Source of the DNA: Bacteroidia bacterium
GTDB taxonomy: Bacteria > Bacteroidota > Bacteroidia > Bacteroidales > Dysgonomonadaceae
NCBI GenBank assembly: GCA_025999435.1
Contig: BNXH01000050.1
Span: 1-12,835, forward strand
DNA: 12,835 nucleotides
Reading direction: 5' to 3'
The position numbers and the translations under genes were made by a program. This document shows positions 7,293 through 12,835 of this stretch, piece after piece. The stretch's first letter is position 1. Every line of letters begins with the position of its first letter. The notes below the pieces were generated by a model that was not told the DNA's origin, ran no database searches, and saw only the letters and a list, made by a program, of their open reading frames with translations.

Positions 7293-8783
7293 TTACTTTA
7301 CAAATTTATTGACAGCATTGATGAATGCTTCTGCTGAGGCGGCTATAATATCGGTATTGGCCGAAAAGCCATAATAAACCGCGCCGTCATGTTCCACTTG
7401 CATATGTACTTTACCGGTATCATCACTGCCTCTGTTGATGGCCTGTATTAGAAATTCTTCAATAACAGTCTCTCTGCGTATAATTTGCTTGATTGCTTTT
7501 ATCGCGGCGTCTACCGGTCCATTTCCCGAAGCAGACGATTCGAATTTTTCACCCGCGATATCCAGCCCTACACTAGCAACACTGCGAATGCCGATGCCGG
7601 AAGTCACTTGGAGGTAATCCAATTTGATGCGATGCATTTTGGTAGTTTCTTTTCCGGCCAAGATCAAAATATCTTCGTCTGTGATGTCTTTTTTGCGGTC
7701 GGCCAGTTCGAGGAAACGCTGATATAATTCTGCCAATTGGTCTTCATCCATTTCTATACCTAGCAGGCTTAACCTGTTTTTTAAAGCGGCACGCCCGCTA
7801 CGGGCTGTGAGTACAATCGCATTGTCGTCTATGCCGACATCTTTGGGGTCGATGATTTCGTAAGTAGACAAATGTTTCAATACTCCGTCCTGATGTATTC
7901 CCGATGAATGGGCAAATGCATTCCGTCCGACAATTGCTTTGTTCGGTTGCACAGGCATGTTCATCAGGCTCGAAATCATCCTGCTTGTCGGATATATTTT
8001 TTGCGTGTTGATATTTGTATCTATCTTCAATTCTTTGTGGCTTCTTATTGCCATTACAACTTCTTCCAAAGAAGTGTTTCCGGCGCGTTCGCCTATACCG
8101 TTTATTGTCACCTCTACTTGTCGTGCGCCATTAAGTACTCCCATAATTGAATTGGCTGTAGCCATACCCAAGTCCTGATGGCAGTGTGTCGATAAAATAG
8201 CGTTTTTCATATCCACGTTATCTATCAGGTATTTTATCTTAGCTCCATATTCAGTTGGAAGGCAATACCCTGTCGTGTCCGGAATGTTTACAACAGTAGC
8301 TCCGGCATTTATCACAGCTTGTACTACACGTGCCAGATAAGCGTTGTCTGTACGGCCTGCGTCTTCAGCATAAAACTCTATATCTTCCACAAAGCGTTTG
8401 GCATATTTTACACAAGCAATGGCGCGTTCGAGAATTTCATCTTGAGTTGAGTTGAATTTATGCTTAATATGATATTCAGATGTTCCTATTCCGGTGTGGA
8501 TGCGTTTCTTTTTAGCATATTTAAGAGCTTCTGCCGCTACTTCTATATCTTTCTCTACGGCACGGGTAAGCGCACATATTGTGGGCCAAGTTACGGCTTT
8601 AGATATTTCAACTACCGAGTTGAAATCTCCCGGACTGGATACAGGAAAGCCAGCTTCGATAACATCAACACCGAGCGATTCGAGGGCTTTGGCTACTTCT
8701 ATCTTCTCGATTGTGTTTAACTGGCAACCTGGTACTTGTTCCCCATCTCTCAACGTGGTATCAAAAATAAATAACTTGTCCAT
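7293..8783 (-). CDS. leuA: 2-isopropylmalate synthase
   Basis: The 496-residue enzyme condenses 2-oxoisovalerate with acetyl-CoA, the committed step to leucine. The barrel domain shows D8, R12 and D13 ([10 protein letters not shown]), the metal-binding H200 and H202 (STHCHQD), [15 protein letters not shown] (227-241) and SSGIHQDGV (293-301). The C-terminal leucine-sensing domain (about 385-496) includes [13 protein letters not shown]. It is the first structural gene of the operon, with its ATG about 30 nt after the attenuator T-run, so read-through of that terminator decides its expression. It has the classic LeuA sequence ([22 protein letters not shown]), which separates it from the citramalate-type synthase further down the same operon. 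Confidence 0.97.
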   Translation of the reverse strand: MDKLFIFDTTLRDGEQVPGCQLNTIEKIEVAKALESLGVDVIEAGFPVSSPGDFNSVVEISKAVTWPTICALTRAVEKDIEVAAEALKYAKKKRIHTGIGTSEYHIKHKFNSTQDEILERAIACVKYAKRFVEDIEFYAEDAGRTDNAYLARVVQAVINAGATVVNIPDTTGYCLPTEYGAKIKYLIDNVDMKNAILSTHCHQDLGMATANSIMGVLNGARQVEVTINGIGERAGNTSLEEVVMAIRSHKELKIDTNINTQKIYPTSRMISSLMNMPVQPNKAIVGRNAFAHSSGIHQDGVLKHLSTYEIIDPKDVGIDDNAIVLTARSGRAALKNRLSLLGIEMDEDQLAELYQRFLELADRKKDITDEDILILAGKETTKMHRIKLDYLQVTSGIGIRSVASVGLDIAGEKFESSASGNGPVDAAIKAIKQIIRRETVIEEFLIQAINRGSDDTGKVHMQVEHDGAVYYGFSANTDIIAASAEAFINAVNKFVK

Positions 8784-8813
8784 AACTTTTTTAATTGAAT
8801 TACTGAAGTATAT

Positions 8814-8850
8814 AAAAAAACCTTTCTCATCTGCGGCGAGTGAGAAAGGC
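8814..8850 (-). terminator. Intrinsic terminator of the leu attenuator
   Basis: On the minus strand the arms CCTTTCTCA (8849-8841) and TGAGAAAGG (8829-8821) form a perfect 9-bp stem around an 11-nt loop, followed at once by seven T (8820-8814). It lies between the leader peptide and leuA. The 5' arm and loop contain CTCACTC (8844-8838), which is the exact complement of GAGTGAG at the end of the leader peptide gene, so a competing antiterminator pairing is available. Confidence 0.92.
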
Positions 8851-8888
8851 TCTAGTTTTTATTTATTATTAAAAATACTACATAGCAA

Positions 8889-8941
8889 TGCTCACTCTAA
8901 ATATCTCCAGAGCAGAATGAGTGAACTAATAATACTATGCG
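8889..8941 (-). promoter_or_regulatory. Attenuator segments 1 and 2 (competing RNA pairings)
   Basis: Segment 1, TCACTC (8924-8919, codons Ser9-Leu10), can pair with GAGTGA of segment 2 (8897-8892, overlapping codon 18 and the stop). Outer support comes from GCATAG (8940-8935 region) with CTATG (8885-8881 region). Segment 2, GAGTGAG (8897-8891), can instead pair with CTCACTC (8844-8838) in the terminator. A ribosome held at the Leu/Ile codons 10-13 would cover segment 1 and free segment 2. A ribosome at the stop codon would cover segment 2. Confidence 0.8.
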
Positions 8942-8948
8942 ATTTCAT
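8892..8948 (-). CDS. leuL: leu operon leader peptide (Ile/Leu-rich, 18 aa)
   Basis: The short frame reads MKSHSIISSLILLWRYLE followed by TGA. Ile occupies positions 6, 7 and 11; Leu occupies 10, 12, 13 and 17. Eight of the 18 codons would be ideal for sensing these two amino acids if Ile and Leu are counted with the closing Leu region; the tight cluster is Leu-Ile-Leu-Leu at 10-13. It begins about 20 nt downstream of the predicted transcription start and ends just before the region that pairs with the terminator. Its role is regulatory: stalling at scarce Leu- or Ile-tRNA should favour the antiterminator. No Shine-Dalgarno sequence is seen, as is usual in Bacteroidota. It is too short for routine gene callers. 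Confidence 0.85.
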   Translation of the reverse strand: MKSHSIISSLILLWRYLE

Positions 8949-8971
8949 TAAATTATCTTTTAATTGAGTGA

Positions 8972-9002
8972 CAAAGTTATTTTATTTTTTTAGAAATACA
9001 AA
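8972..9002 (-). promoter_or_regulatory. leu operon promoter (Bacteroidota consensus)
   Basis: On the minus strand TTTG (9002-8999) is followed by exactly 19 nt and then TAACTTTG (8979-8972). This matches the Bacteroidota sigma factor consensus TTTG-19-TAnnTTTG in both boxes. Transcription would begin around 8966-8968, a short distance before the leader peptide start at 8948. Confidence 0.85.
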
Positions 9003-9044
9003 TAAAAAGATTGCTTTTTTGCCTTTTTGTGACGATTTATTCAA

Positions 9045-9077
9045 TTTAGGCTTTTTAGAAGATAAAGCCTATCTTTG
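9045..9077 (+). promoter_or_regulatory. Probable promoter of the HAD phosphatase gene
   Basis: A good -7 box, TATCTTTG (9070-9077), lies 19 bp before the chosen ATG. The -33 region is weaker (TTTAG at 9045-9049, about 20 nt upstream). It is divergent from the leu promoter with about 42 bp between the two. The predicted leader is only about 12-15 nt long. Confidence 0.6.
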
Positions 9078-9096
9078 TCGGATCAAATTTTTTAGA

Positions 9097-9825
9097 ATGA
9101 CAACTGTATTTAAAGAATATCTCGACAAACATAATTATTCGAATTTCGACCTGAAAGCCGTCCTTTTCGATATGGATGGCGTGTTGTACGACTCTATGAA
9201 GTGGCATGCCAAATCCTGGAAAGAAACAATGGATCATTTCGGTATCCCCAGTACGTCCGAAGAGTTCTATTTGTATGAAGGGATGGTCGGTAACCATACT
9301 ATCAATTATCTGATGAACAGAGAAAAGGGCAGGGATGCTGCATCTCAAGAAAAAGAAGATATTTATAAGCTTAAAACGGAATTGTTTTCAAAATATAATG
9401 ATGGCAGCCTGATTCCTTATGCTTACGATTTTGTAAAAAAAGTACATGATGAAGGTTTGATCTGTGCTGTTGTTACAGGTTCGGGACAACCGACGCTTAT
9501 AAATAAGCTGGAATATAATTTTCCATCCCTGTTCGAGAAAGAGCGAATAGTTACTGCGTTTGATGTGAAGAATGGAAAACCTCATCCCGAACCATATCTG
9601 ATGGGATTGGCAAAGGCCGGGTATCTGAAGCCAAATCAAGCTGTGGTAATAGAGAATGCACCAAGGGGCGTTGAAGCCGCTGTGGCTGCCGGTATTTTTA
9701 CTATTGCAATTAATACGGGGCCAATGCCTGATAGGGTTTTGGCTGATGCCGGAGCTGATATTGTTTTACCGTCAATGAAAGCGTTATTCGATAATTGGGA
9801 TGAATATAGGAAATCACTAATCTAA
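9097..9825 (+). CDS. HAD-superfamily phosphatase, beta-phosphoglucomutase-like
   Basis: The 242-residue protein is a subclass I HAD hydrolase predicted to act on a small phosphorylated metabolite in the cytosol. Motif I is LFDMDGVLYDS with nucleophile D25 and acid/base D27. An alpha-helical cap follows (about 30-105). Motif II is VVTGSG (T127, S129), motif III is K161 in GKPHPEPY, and motif IV is VVIENAPRG (E185, N186), with Asn where many members have Asp. The cap position and DGV spacing fit the phosphoglucomutase or sugar-phosphatase group, but the substrate cannot be told. The frame is open back to 8968, but I prefer ATG 9097 because the promoter -7 box lies at 9070-9077. Its stop is followed one base later by the next gene's ATG, so the two are co-transcribed. 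Confidence 0.9.
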   Translation: MTTVFKEYLDKHNYSNFDLKAVLFDMDGVLYDSMKWHAKSWKETMDHFGIPSTSEEFYLYEGMVGNHTINYLMNREKGRDAASQEKEDIYKLKTELFSKYNDGSLIPYAYDFVKKVHDEGLICAVVTGSGQPTLINKLEYNFPSLFEKERIVTAFDVKNGKPHPEPYLMGLAKAGYLKPNQAVVIENAPRGVEAAVAAGIFTIAINTGPMPDRVLADAGADIVLPSMKALFDNWDEYRKSLI

Positions 9826-9826
9826 T

Positions 9827-10402
9827 ATGATTGAAGAAAAGAGTATTTTTGATGAATCTTTTTTGCCTGCTCGATTAAAGAGGCAGAATTTCAAGTTAGC
9901 GATTGTAATTTCGCTTGCTTTGATAATAATTCCGATATTGGGTATCGCCTATATCTATATAGTGAACGATCCTATAGGTAGTGCTTTTGTATTGGCTGGG
10001 ATACAGCTTATTTGTTATCCTCTTGTTATTATTCAGATGTTATGTTTACATAAATATCTGGGCAATTTCTTAAATGGAGAAAAAGCCCAGTATTTTATGA
10101 AATATCTGATTGCTGCTACAGCAGTGTTTTTTATTTTAACTTGTATCGCTACATATATAGGCTTTGATGCAGAGCCTTATACAATTATAATATACCTTAT
10201 TCCTCAATTTCTTGTAGGCTGGCAACTGGTTAAAATAAATACGAAAGGAAATGATTTTGTCGGCGGATTCTCCTTTTTGGGGCCTATGATGTGTACATCA
10301 GCTATACTTATTCCTCTTATTATCCTAATTCCTGTTTTTGTTGGTTATGTATTTTTTAAAGCCAATAGACATGCAGACTTATATGGCTTTAGAAACGACT
10401 GA
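9827..10402 (+). CDS. Small integral membrane protein, function unknown
   Basis: I do not recognise this 191-residue protein. After a charged 20-residue N-terminus it shows about five hydrophobic stretches, at roughly 23-46, 50-74, 90-111, 117-135 and 152-177, separated by short loops, and it ends with a polar RHADLYGFRND tail. There is no cleavable signal and no recognisable catalytic motif. It begins one base after the stop of the HAD gene (TAA-t-ATG), so translation is probably coupled and transcription shared. A role with the phosphatase is possible but unsupported. Its TGA (10400-10402) directly abuts the stop codon of the minus-strand outer-membrane-protein remnant. Confidence 0.85.
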   Translation: MIEEKSIFDESFLPARLKRQNFKLAIVISLALIIIPILGIAYIYIVNDPIGSAFVLAGIQLICYPLVIIQMLCLHKYLGNFLNGEKAQYFMKYLIAATAVFFILTCIATYIGFDAEPYTIIIYLIPQFLVGWQLVKINTKGNDFVGGFSFLGPMMCTSAILIPLIILIPVFVGYVFFKANRHADLYGFRND

Positions 10403-10504
10403 TTAGAAATGCCAGTTGAAACCGAATGTATATGTGAGTTCGGCAAACCAAAAGGCTTGGTGAGCCTTGTCGTCTGAAGATTTGGTCGTTCTGATACTTG
10501 GCAT
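10403..10504 (-). pseudogene. Apparent C-terminal remnant of an outer-membrane beta-barrel protein
   Basis: The minus strand from 10504 encodes 33 residues ending HQAFWFAELTYTFGFNWHF and TAA (10403-10405). Alternating aromatic and polar residues with a final Phe are the hallmark of the last strand of an outer-membrane barrel, the signal read by the BAM complex. An in-frame stop lies 18 bp upstream of the ATG, and I see no signal peptide or remaining barrel, so this looks like a decayed 3' end rather than a working gene. A chance reading frame cannot be excluded given the short length. Confidence 0.5.
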
Positions 10505-10562
10505 GTTTATAGTTACAGTTTAATAACAAAGACTGAAATATAAAGTTCGTGTGAGCTGAAAT

Positions 10563-10593
10563 AAAAAAAGGCATCTCAATTATGAGACACCTT
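10563..10593 (-). terminator. Rho-independent terminator after the lipoprotein gene
   Basis: On the minus strand AGGTGTCTCA (10592-10583) pairs with TGAGATGCCT (10578-10569), ten pairs including two G-T wobbles, around a 4-nt loop. Seven T follow (10569-10563). It lies 25 bp after the lipoprotein stop codon and closes the rsmI-lipoprotein unit. Confidence 0.88.
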
Positions 10594-10617
10594 CCTCTGT
10601 ACTTTATAATTGTTTTA

Positions 10618-11496
10618 TTAACCTACTTGTACAATCAGAAATTTAGAAATACTCCAAAATCTCTTATAGTCAGTTATTTTGATAACAACATTGCCTTTCG
10701 CATCTTTATCCAGTGTATAACTGTCGCCAGGATGGTCGGAGAGTAGCTTCGCTTTTTTATCGTACAAAGGAATGCTTTGCGTGTCGCGTATGTCTACTTT
10801 GATGAATTTGCTTTTTTCAATGCTTTCTTTCAATATTTTAGGAGATGCAAGGAATCCGCCGGAAACAACTTTCGCTTCTTTCAATTCTTTGCTGGTGCCA
10901 AACATATAATAAGCAGTATTCAGTTCTTTATCCTGTTCCTTTATTTTCGCTGCTTGTTCGGCTGTTTGCGAAGACAAAGTTTCCACATTTTCTGTCAGAG
11001 ACAATACATCTGTTTGTAGAGAAGCTATTTGTTCATCGCGGGTAGCTAAAGAAGCTTGTAGTTCCGAAATAGTGTTGGCTCTTTCTACAAGTTCCGTATT
11101 CAGACGCTCGATAGTCGCTTTCAATCCTGCATTTTGACCTGAACTAGATTTCAATCTTTGATTCAATTTGTCAATATCAGCTTTGTTCTTTTTCAGGATT
11201 TCATTAATCATTTCAAAGTTGTCTTTGACACGAGTCTTGGTGTCGTTTGACATTTCTCCTTTATTTTTCGATTCAATGGTCAGGAATTTTTCGGCTTCTC
11301 TGATCTGCTTGAAGTTTTCTTCGATATCGTTTATAAGACTGTTCATTTCAGCTAACTCAGTATTGCTTTGACCGACTATTTGCATTAGAGAGTCATTCTC
11401 AGCCTTTAAGTTCTTATATTCATCCGAATTTTTTACATTACACGATGCTAATGCGGCTAAGCAAAAGCATCCAACGATTAACTTCTTCATATACAA
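10618..11496 (-). CDS. Coiled-coil lipoprotein, function unknown
   Basis: The 292-residue protein opens with a lipoprotein signal: MYMKKLIVGCFCLAALASC, where LASC is the lipobox and C19 the likely acylated residue. If translation starts at the second Met (11490), which gives a more usual MKKL start, the cysteine is residue 17. Residues about 24-205 are rich in E, K, Q, N and L heptads (NLKAENDSLMQI, TISELQASLATRDEQIASLQ), indicating a long coiled coil with few prolines. The C-terminal 85 residues form a separate, probably globular part containing KVDIRDTQSIPLYDKKAK. Such proteins sit in the periplasmic space anchored to a membrane. A cell-envelope spacing or structural role is plausible only. 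It follows rsmI by 32 bp. Confidence 0.85.
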   Translation of the reverse strand: MYMKKLIVGCFCLAALASCNVKNSDEYKNLKAENDSLMQIVGQSNTELAEMNSLINDIEENFKQIREAEKFLTIESKNKGEMSNDTKTRVKDNFEMINEILKKNKADIDKLNQRLKSSSGQNAGLKATIERLNTELVERANTISELQASLATRDEQIASLQTDVLSLTENVETLSSQTAEQAAKIKEQDKELNTAYYMFGTSKELKEAKVVSGGFLASPKILKESIEKSKFIKVDIRDTQSIPLYDKKAKLLSDHPGDSYTLDKDAKGNVVIKITDYKRFWSISKFLIVQVG

Positions 11497-11528
11497 ATAT
11501 TTAATTGTTAGATTATACTCTTTTTTAG

Positions 11529-12203
11529 TTATTCATTTTTTCCAGAGACTATTATAACAAACTCACCCCTCGGTTCGTTCTTTAAAAAGTGTGATATTAA
11601 TTCTTTTAGCGTTCCTCTTATTGTTTCCTCATATACTTTCGATATCTCACGGCATGCAGCGGCGTATCTTTCTTCGCCCATATATTCTGCCAGTTGCGTC
11701 AATGTTTTCAATACCCTGTGGGGCGATTCGTAGAGCACTATTGTACGCGATTCTTCAGCTAATATTTTCAACCGGGTCATTCTTCCTTTTTTCTGAGGGA
11801 GGAAACCTTCAAAGCAAAATCTGTCACTTGGTATGCCCGAAGAAACCAGTGCCGGAACAAAGGCTGTGGCTCCCGGTAAACATTCTACATCGACTCCCTC
11901 TTTAACGCACTCCCGCACTACTAAAAAACCGGGATCAGATATACCGGGGGTACCGGCATCTGATACCAAAGCAATATTTTCGCCTGCTTTCAAACGATCG
12001 ATTATATGCGCTATTGCCTTGTGCTCATTAAACTTATGGTAAGATTGCATTTTGTTTTGTATATCAAAATGCTTGAGAAGAATTCCGGTAGTACGCGTGT
12101 CTTCTGCCAGAATCAGAGATACTTCTTTCAGCAGCCTTATAGCTCTTAAAGTGATATCCTCCAAATTACCTACAGGTGTAGGTACAACATATAATTTTCC
12201 CAT
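11529..12203 (-). CDS. rsmI: 16S rRNA (cytidine(1402)-2'-O)-methyltransferase
   Basis: The 224-residue enzyme transfers a methyl group from S-adenosylmethionine to the 2'-OH of C1402 in 16S rRNA, at the decoding centre. Family motifs are clear: LYVVPTPVGNLEDITLRA at the N-terminus, ILAEDTRTTGILLKH (31-45), the AdoMet loop LVSDAGTPGISDPG (79-92), CLPGATAFVPALVSSGIP (108-125), FEGFLPQKKGR and LYESPHRV. It lacks the C-terminal extension of the longer E. coli protein, as is common in Bacteroidota. It is the first gene of a two-gene unit with the coiled-coil lipoprotein. The start at 12203 is fixed by the conserved N-terminus. Confidence 0.97.
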   Translation of the reverse strand: MGKLYVVPTPVGNLEDITLRAIRLLKEVSLILAEDTRTTGILLKHFDIQNKMQSYHKFNEHKAIAHIIDRLKAGENIALVSDAGTPGISDPGFLVVRECVKEGVDVECLPGATAFVPALVSSGIPSDRFCFEGFLPQKKGRMTRLKILAEESRTIVLYESPHRVLKTLTQLAEYMGEERYAAACREISKVYEETIRGTLKELISHFLKNEPRGEFVIIVSGKNE

Positions 12204-12233
12204 TTTTTATCAGTGTGCAACACAAACAGCACA

Positions 12234-12267
12234 CAAATATAATAAGATTCTCACAAAGTCAGTCAAA
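12234..12267 (-). promoter_or_regulatory. Candidate rsmI promoter
   Basis: On the minus strand TATATTTG (12241-12234) matches the -7 consensus TAnnTTTG, 30 bp before the rsmI ATG. The best upstream TTTG is at 12267-12264, giving a 22-nt spacer, slightly longer than usual. The position is right, but the spacing lowers confidence. Confidence 0.5.
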
Positions 12268-12348
12268 ATTTAGAAGAATAGAGTATGTGTTTGGTAATTA
12301 GAATTGTTCAGCGTTGTTTCGTTTTATTCTTCCGACGAGCGAAGTAAG

Positions 12349-12379
12349 AAATTACTTATTGTCTGATAATAAGTAATTT
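12349..12379. repeat. Perfect 12-bp inverted repeat next to mobile element copy 2
   Basis: AAATTACTTATT (12349-12360) and AATAAGTAATTT (12368-12379) are exact complements around a 7-nt loop. The right arm overlaps the left end of the MITE-like element (TAAGTAATTT). The left arm therefore looks like an inverted fragment of the same element end, as would be left by an earlier nearby insertion. No T-run follows, so a terminator role is unlikely. Confidence 0.75.
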
Positions 12380-12522
12380 ATGATAATTAATGCAACATTC
12401 TCTTTGTCATCCTGAGGCACGAAGGATCTTGTTCCTTAAAAGCGGAACTGACAAGAGATGCTTCCTATCGTCAGCATGACAAAAACGAAAATTATGTTGT
12501 AATAAATACTTTCCATTACTTA
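12370..12522. mobile_element. MITE-like element, copy 2 (149 bp, flanked by TA)
   Basis: The core 12372-12520 matches copy 1 (5401-5549) base for base except 12378, in the same orientation, and is flanked by TA (12370-12371 and 12521-12522). The flanks outside the TA are unrelated to those of copy 1, which defines the ends. This copy lies in non-coding DNA upstream of rsmI, about 130 bp before the rsmI -7 box. It holds no gene. Confidence 0.88.
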
Positions 12523-12578
12523 ATGCCAATCAGCAGTTAAAGTTATTCCTGTAATGTAAAAACGTTCTTCCGCTCGCG

Positions 12579-12800
12579 CAGACGTCCCGTCTGTGTGTTG
12601 CGTAGCAAACCTTTTGCTCTATTGAGCAAGACACGGACTAGAAGTCCGTGCCAGCAGGGGGCCCTTACAGGGCGCAGTTCCTTCGGTTGTCATCTTACCG
12701 GGGTGTTACCCCGGGCTGGAATATATCAGGCTTTCAGCCTGTTTATTTCCTTGATGCCCTGAAGGGGCTACATAATATAGCCCAATGGCAACGCCTTGGG
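12579..12800. repeat. Array of about eight GC-rich short stem-loops in a gene-free region
   Basis: Successive hairpins are: CAGACG/CGTCTG (12579-12593), TTGCTC/GAGCAA (12614-12629), CACGGACT/AGTCCGTG (12632-12650), GCCCT/AGGGC (12661-12673), CCGGGGT/ACCCCGG (12698-12714), CAGGCT/AGCCTG (12727-12741), GCCCT/AGGGGC (12756-12768), and CCCAA-GGC/GCC-TTGGG (12781-12800). Most loops are three bases, and the last four centres are 28-29 bp apart. The GC content is clearly above that of the rest of the window. I see no convincing gene between 12204 and the window end. The pattern resembles REP/REPIN-like or tandem palindromic elements of Bacteroidota; it may continue past the window. Confidence 0.7.
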
Positions 12801-12835
12801 TGGGAAAACGAAATCCCCTGAAACCGCGCCCTGTA

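Noticed and set aside
7301..7308. TAAATTTG on the minus strand as an internal promoter before leuC
   Set aside because: No TTTG is found at the right distance upstream, and the box lies in the last codons of leuA.
8494..8967. 157-codon plus-strand open frame opposite the start of leuA
   Set aside because: It is the antisense shadow of leuA and its leader, with no recognisable domain.
8814..8968. T-box or riboswitch control of the leu operon
   Set aside because: There is no T-box consensus or known aptamer pattern. A short Ile/Leu-rich frame with competing hairpins explains the region better.
8968..9096. In-frame upstream extension of the HAD phosphatase gene to 8968
   Set aside because: The extension overlaps both divergent promoters, including the TAnnTTTG box at 9070-9077, and its residues are not part of the HAD fold. 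ATG 9097 is preferred.
12541..12835. Possible short protein-coding frames in the GC-rich end region
   Set aside because: The sequence is a series of palindromes, with no promoter, plausible start or recognisable family.

Overview
The window looks like chromosome from a Bacteroidales-type Bacteroidota. The evidence is a moderately low GC content, promoters of the Bacteroidota form TTTG-19-TAnnTTTG, start codons without a clear Shine-Dalgarno sequence, and a short RsmI. I cannot name the genus with confidence. No rRNA, tRNA or CRISPR array was seen.

Layout. Positions 1-135 hold the 3' end of a transposase gene, followed after 14 bp by a spermidine-acetyltransferase-like GNAT gene (150-611). 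A palindromic element (637-763) separates this from the end of a long minus-strand operon. Read in its own direction, that operon is: promoter (9002-8972), leader peptide and attenuator (8948-8814), leuA, leuC, a broken four-helix-bundle gene, leuD, a family-4-like glycosyltransferase, a second synthase of the Leptospira citramalate synthase type (cimA), and leuB (ending at 789). Divergent from it on the plus strand are a HAD phosphatase and a small membrane protein (9097-10402). These converge on an apparent outer-membrane-protein remnant and on a minus-strand rsmI-lipoprotein pair (12203-10618) with its own terminator. The last 600 bp hold no gene but contain a second copy of a small mobile element and a run of about eight GC-rich stem-loops.

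How the genes work together. LeuA starts leucine synthesis from 2-oxoisovalerate. The second synthase probably condenses pyruvate with acetyl-CoA to citramalate. LeuCD and LeuB can process both products, giving the leucine precursor and 2-oxobutyrate for isoleucine. The 18-codon leader peptide carries both Ile and Leu codons (MKSHSIISSLILLWRYLE), and it is followed by mutually exclusive pairings ending in an intrinsic terminator. This is the layout of a ribosome-mediated attenuator reading both end products.

The second main result is a non-autonomous mobile element of 149 bp, flanked by TA, present twice (5401-5549 and 12372-12520). Copy 1 split the four-helix-bundle gene. Removing the element plus one TA restores an in-frame 115-residue protein, so the 131-residue open frame seen there now is a gene-element chimera.
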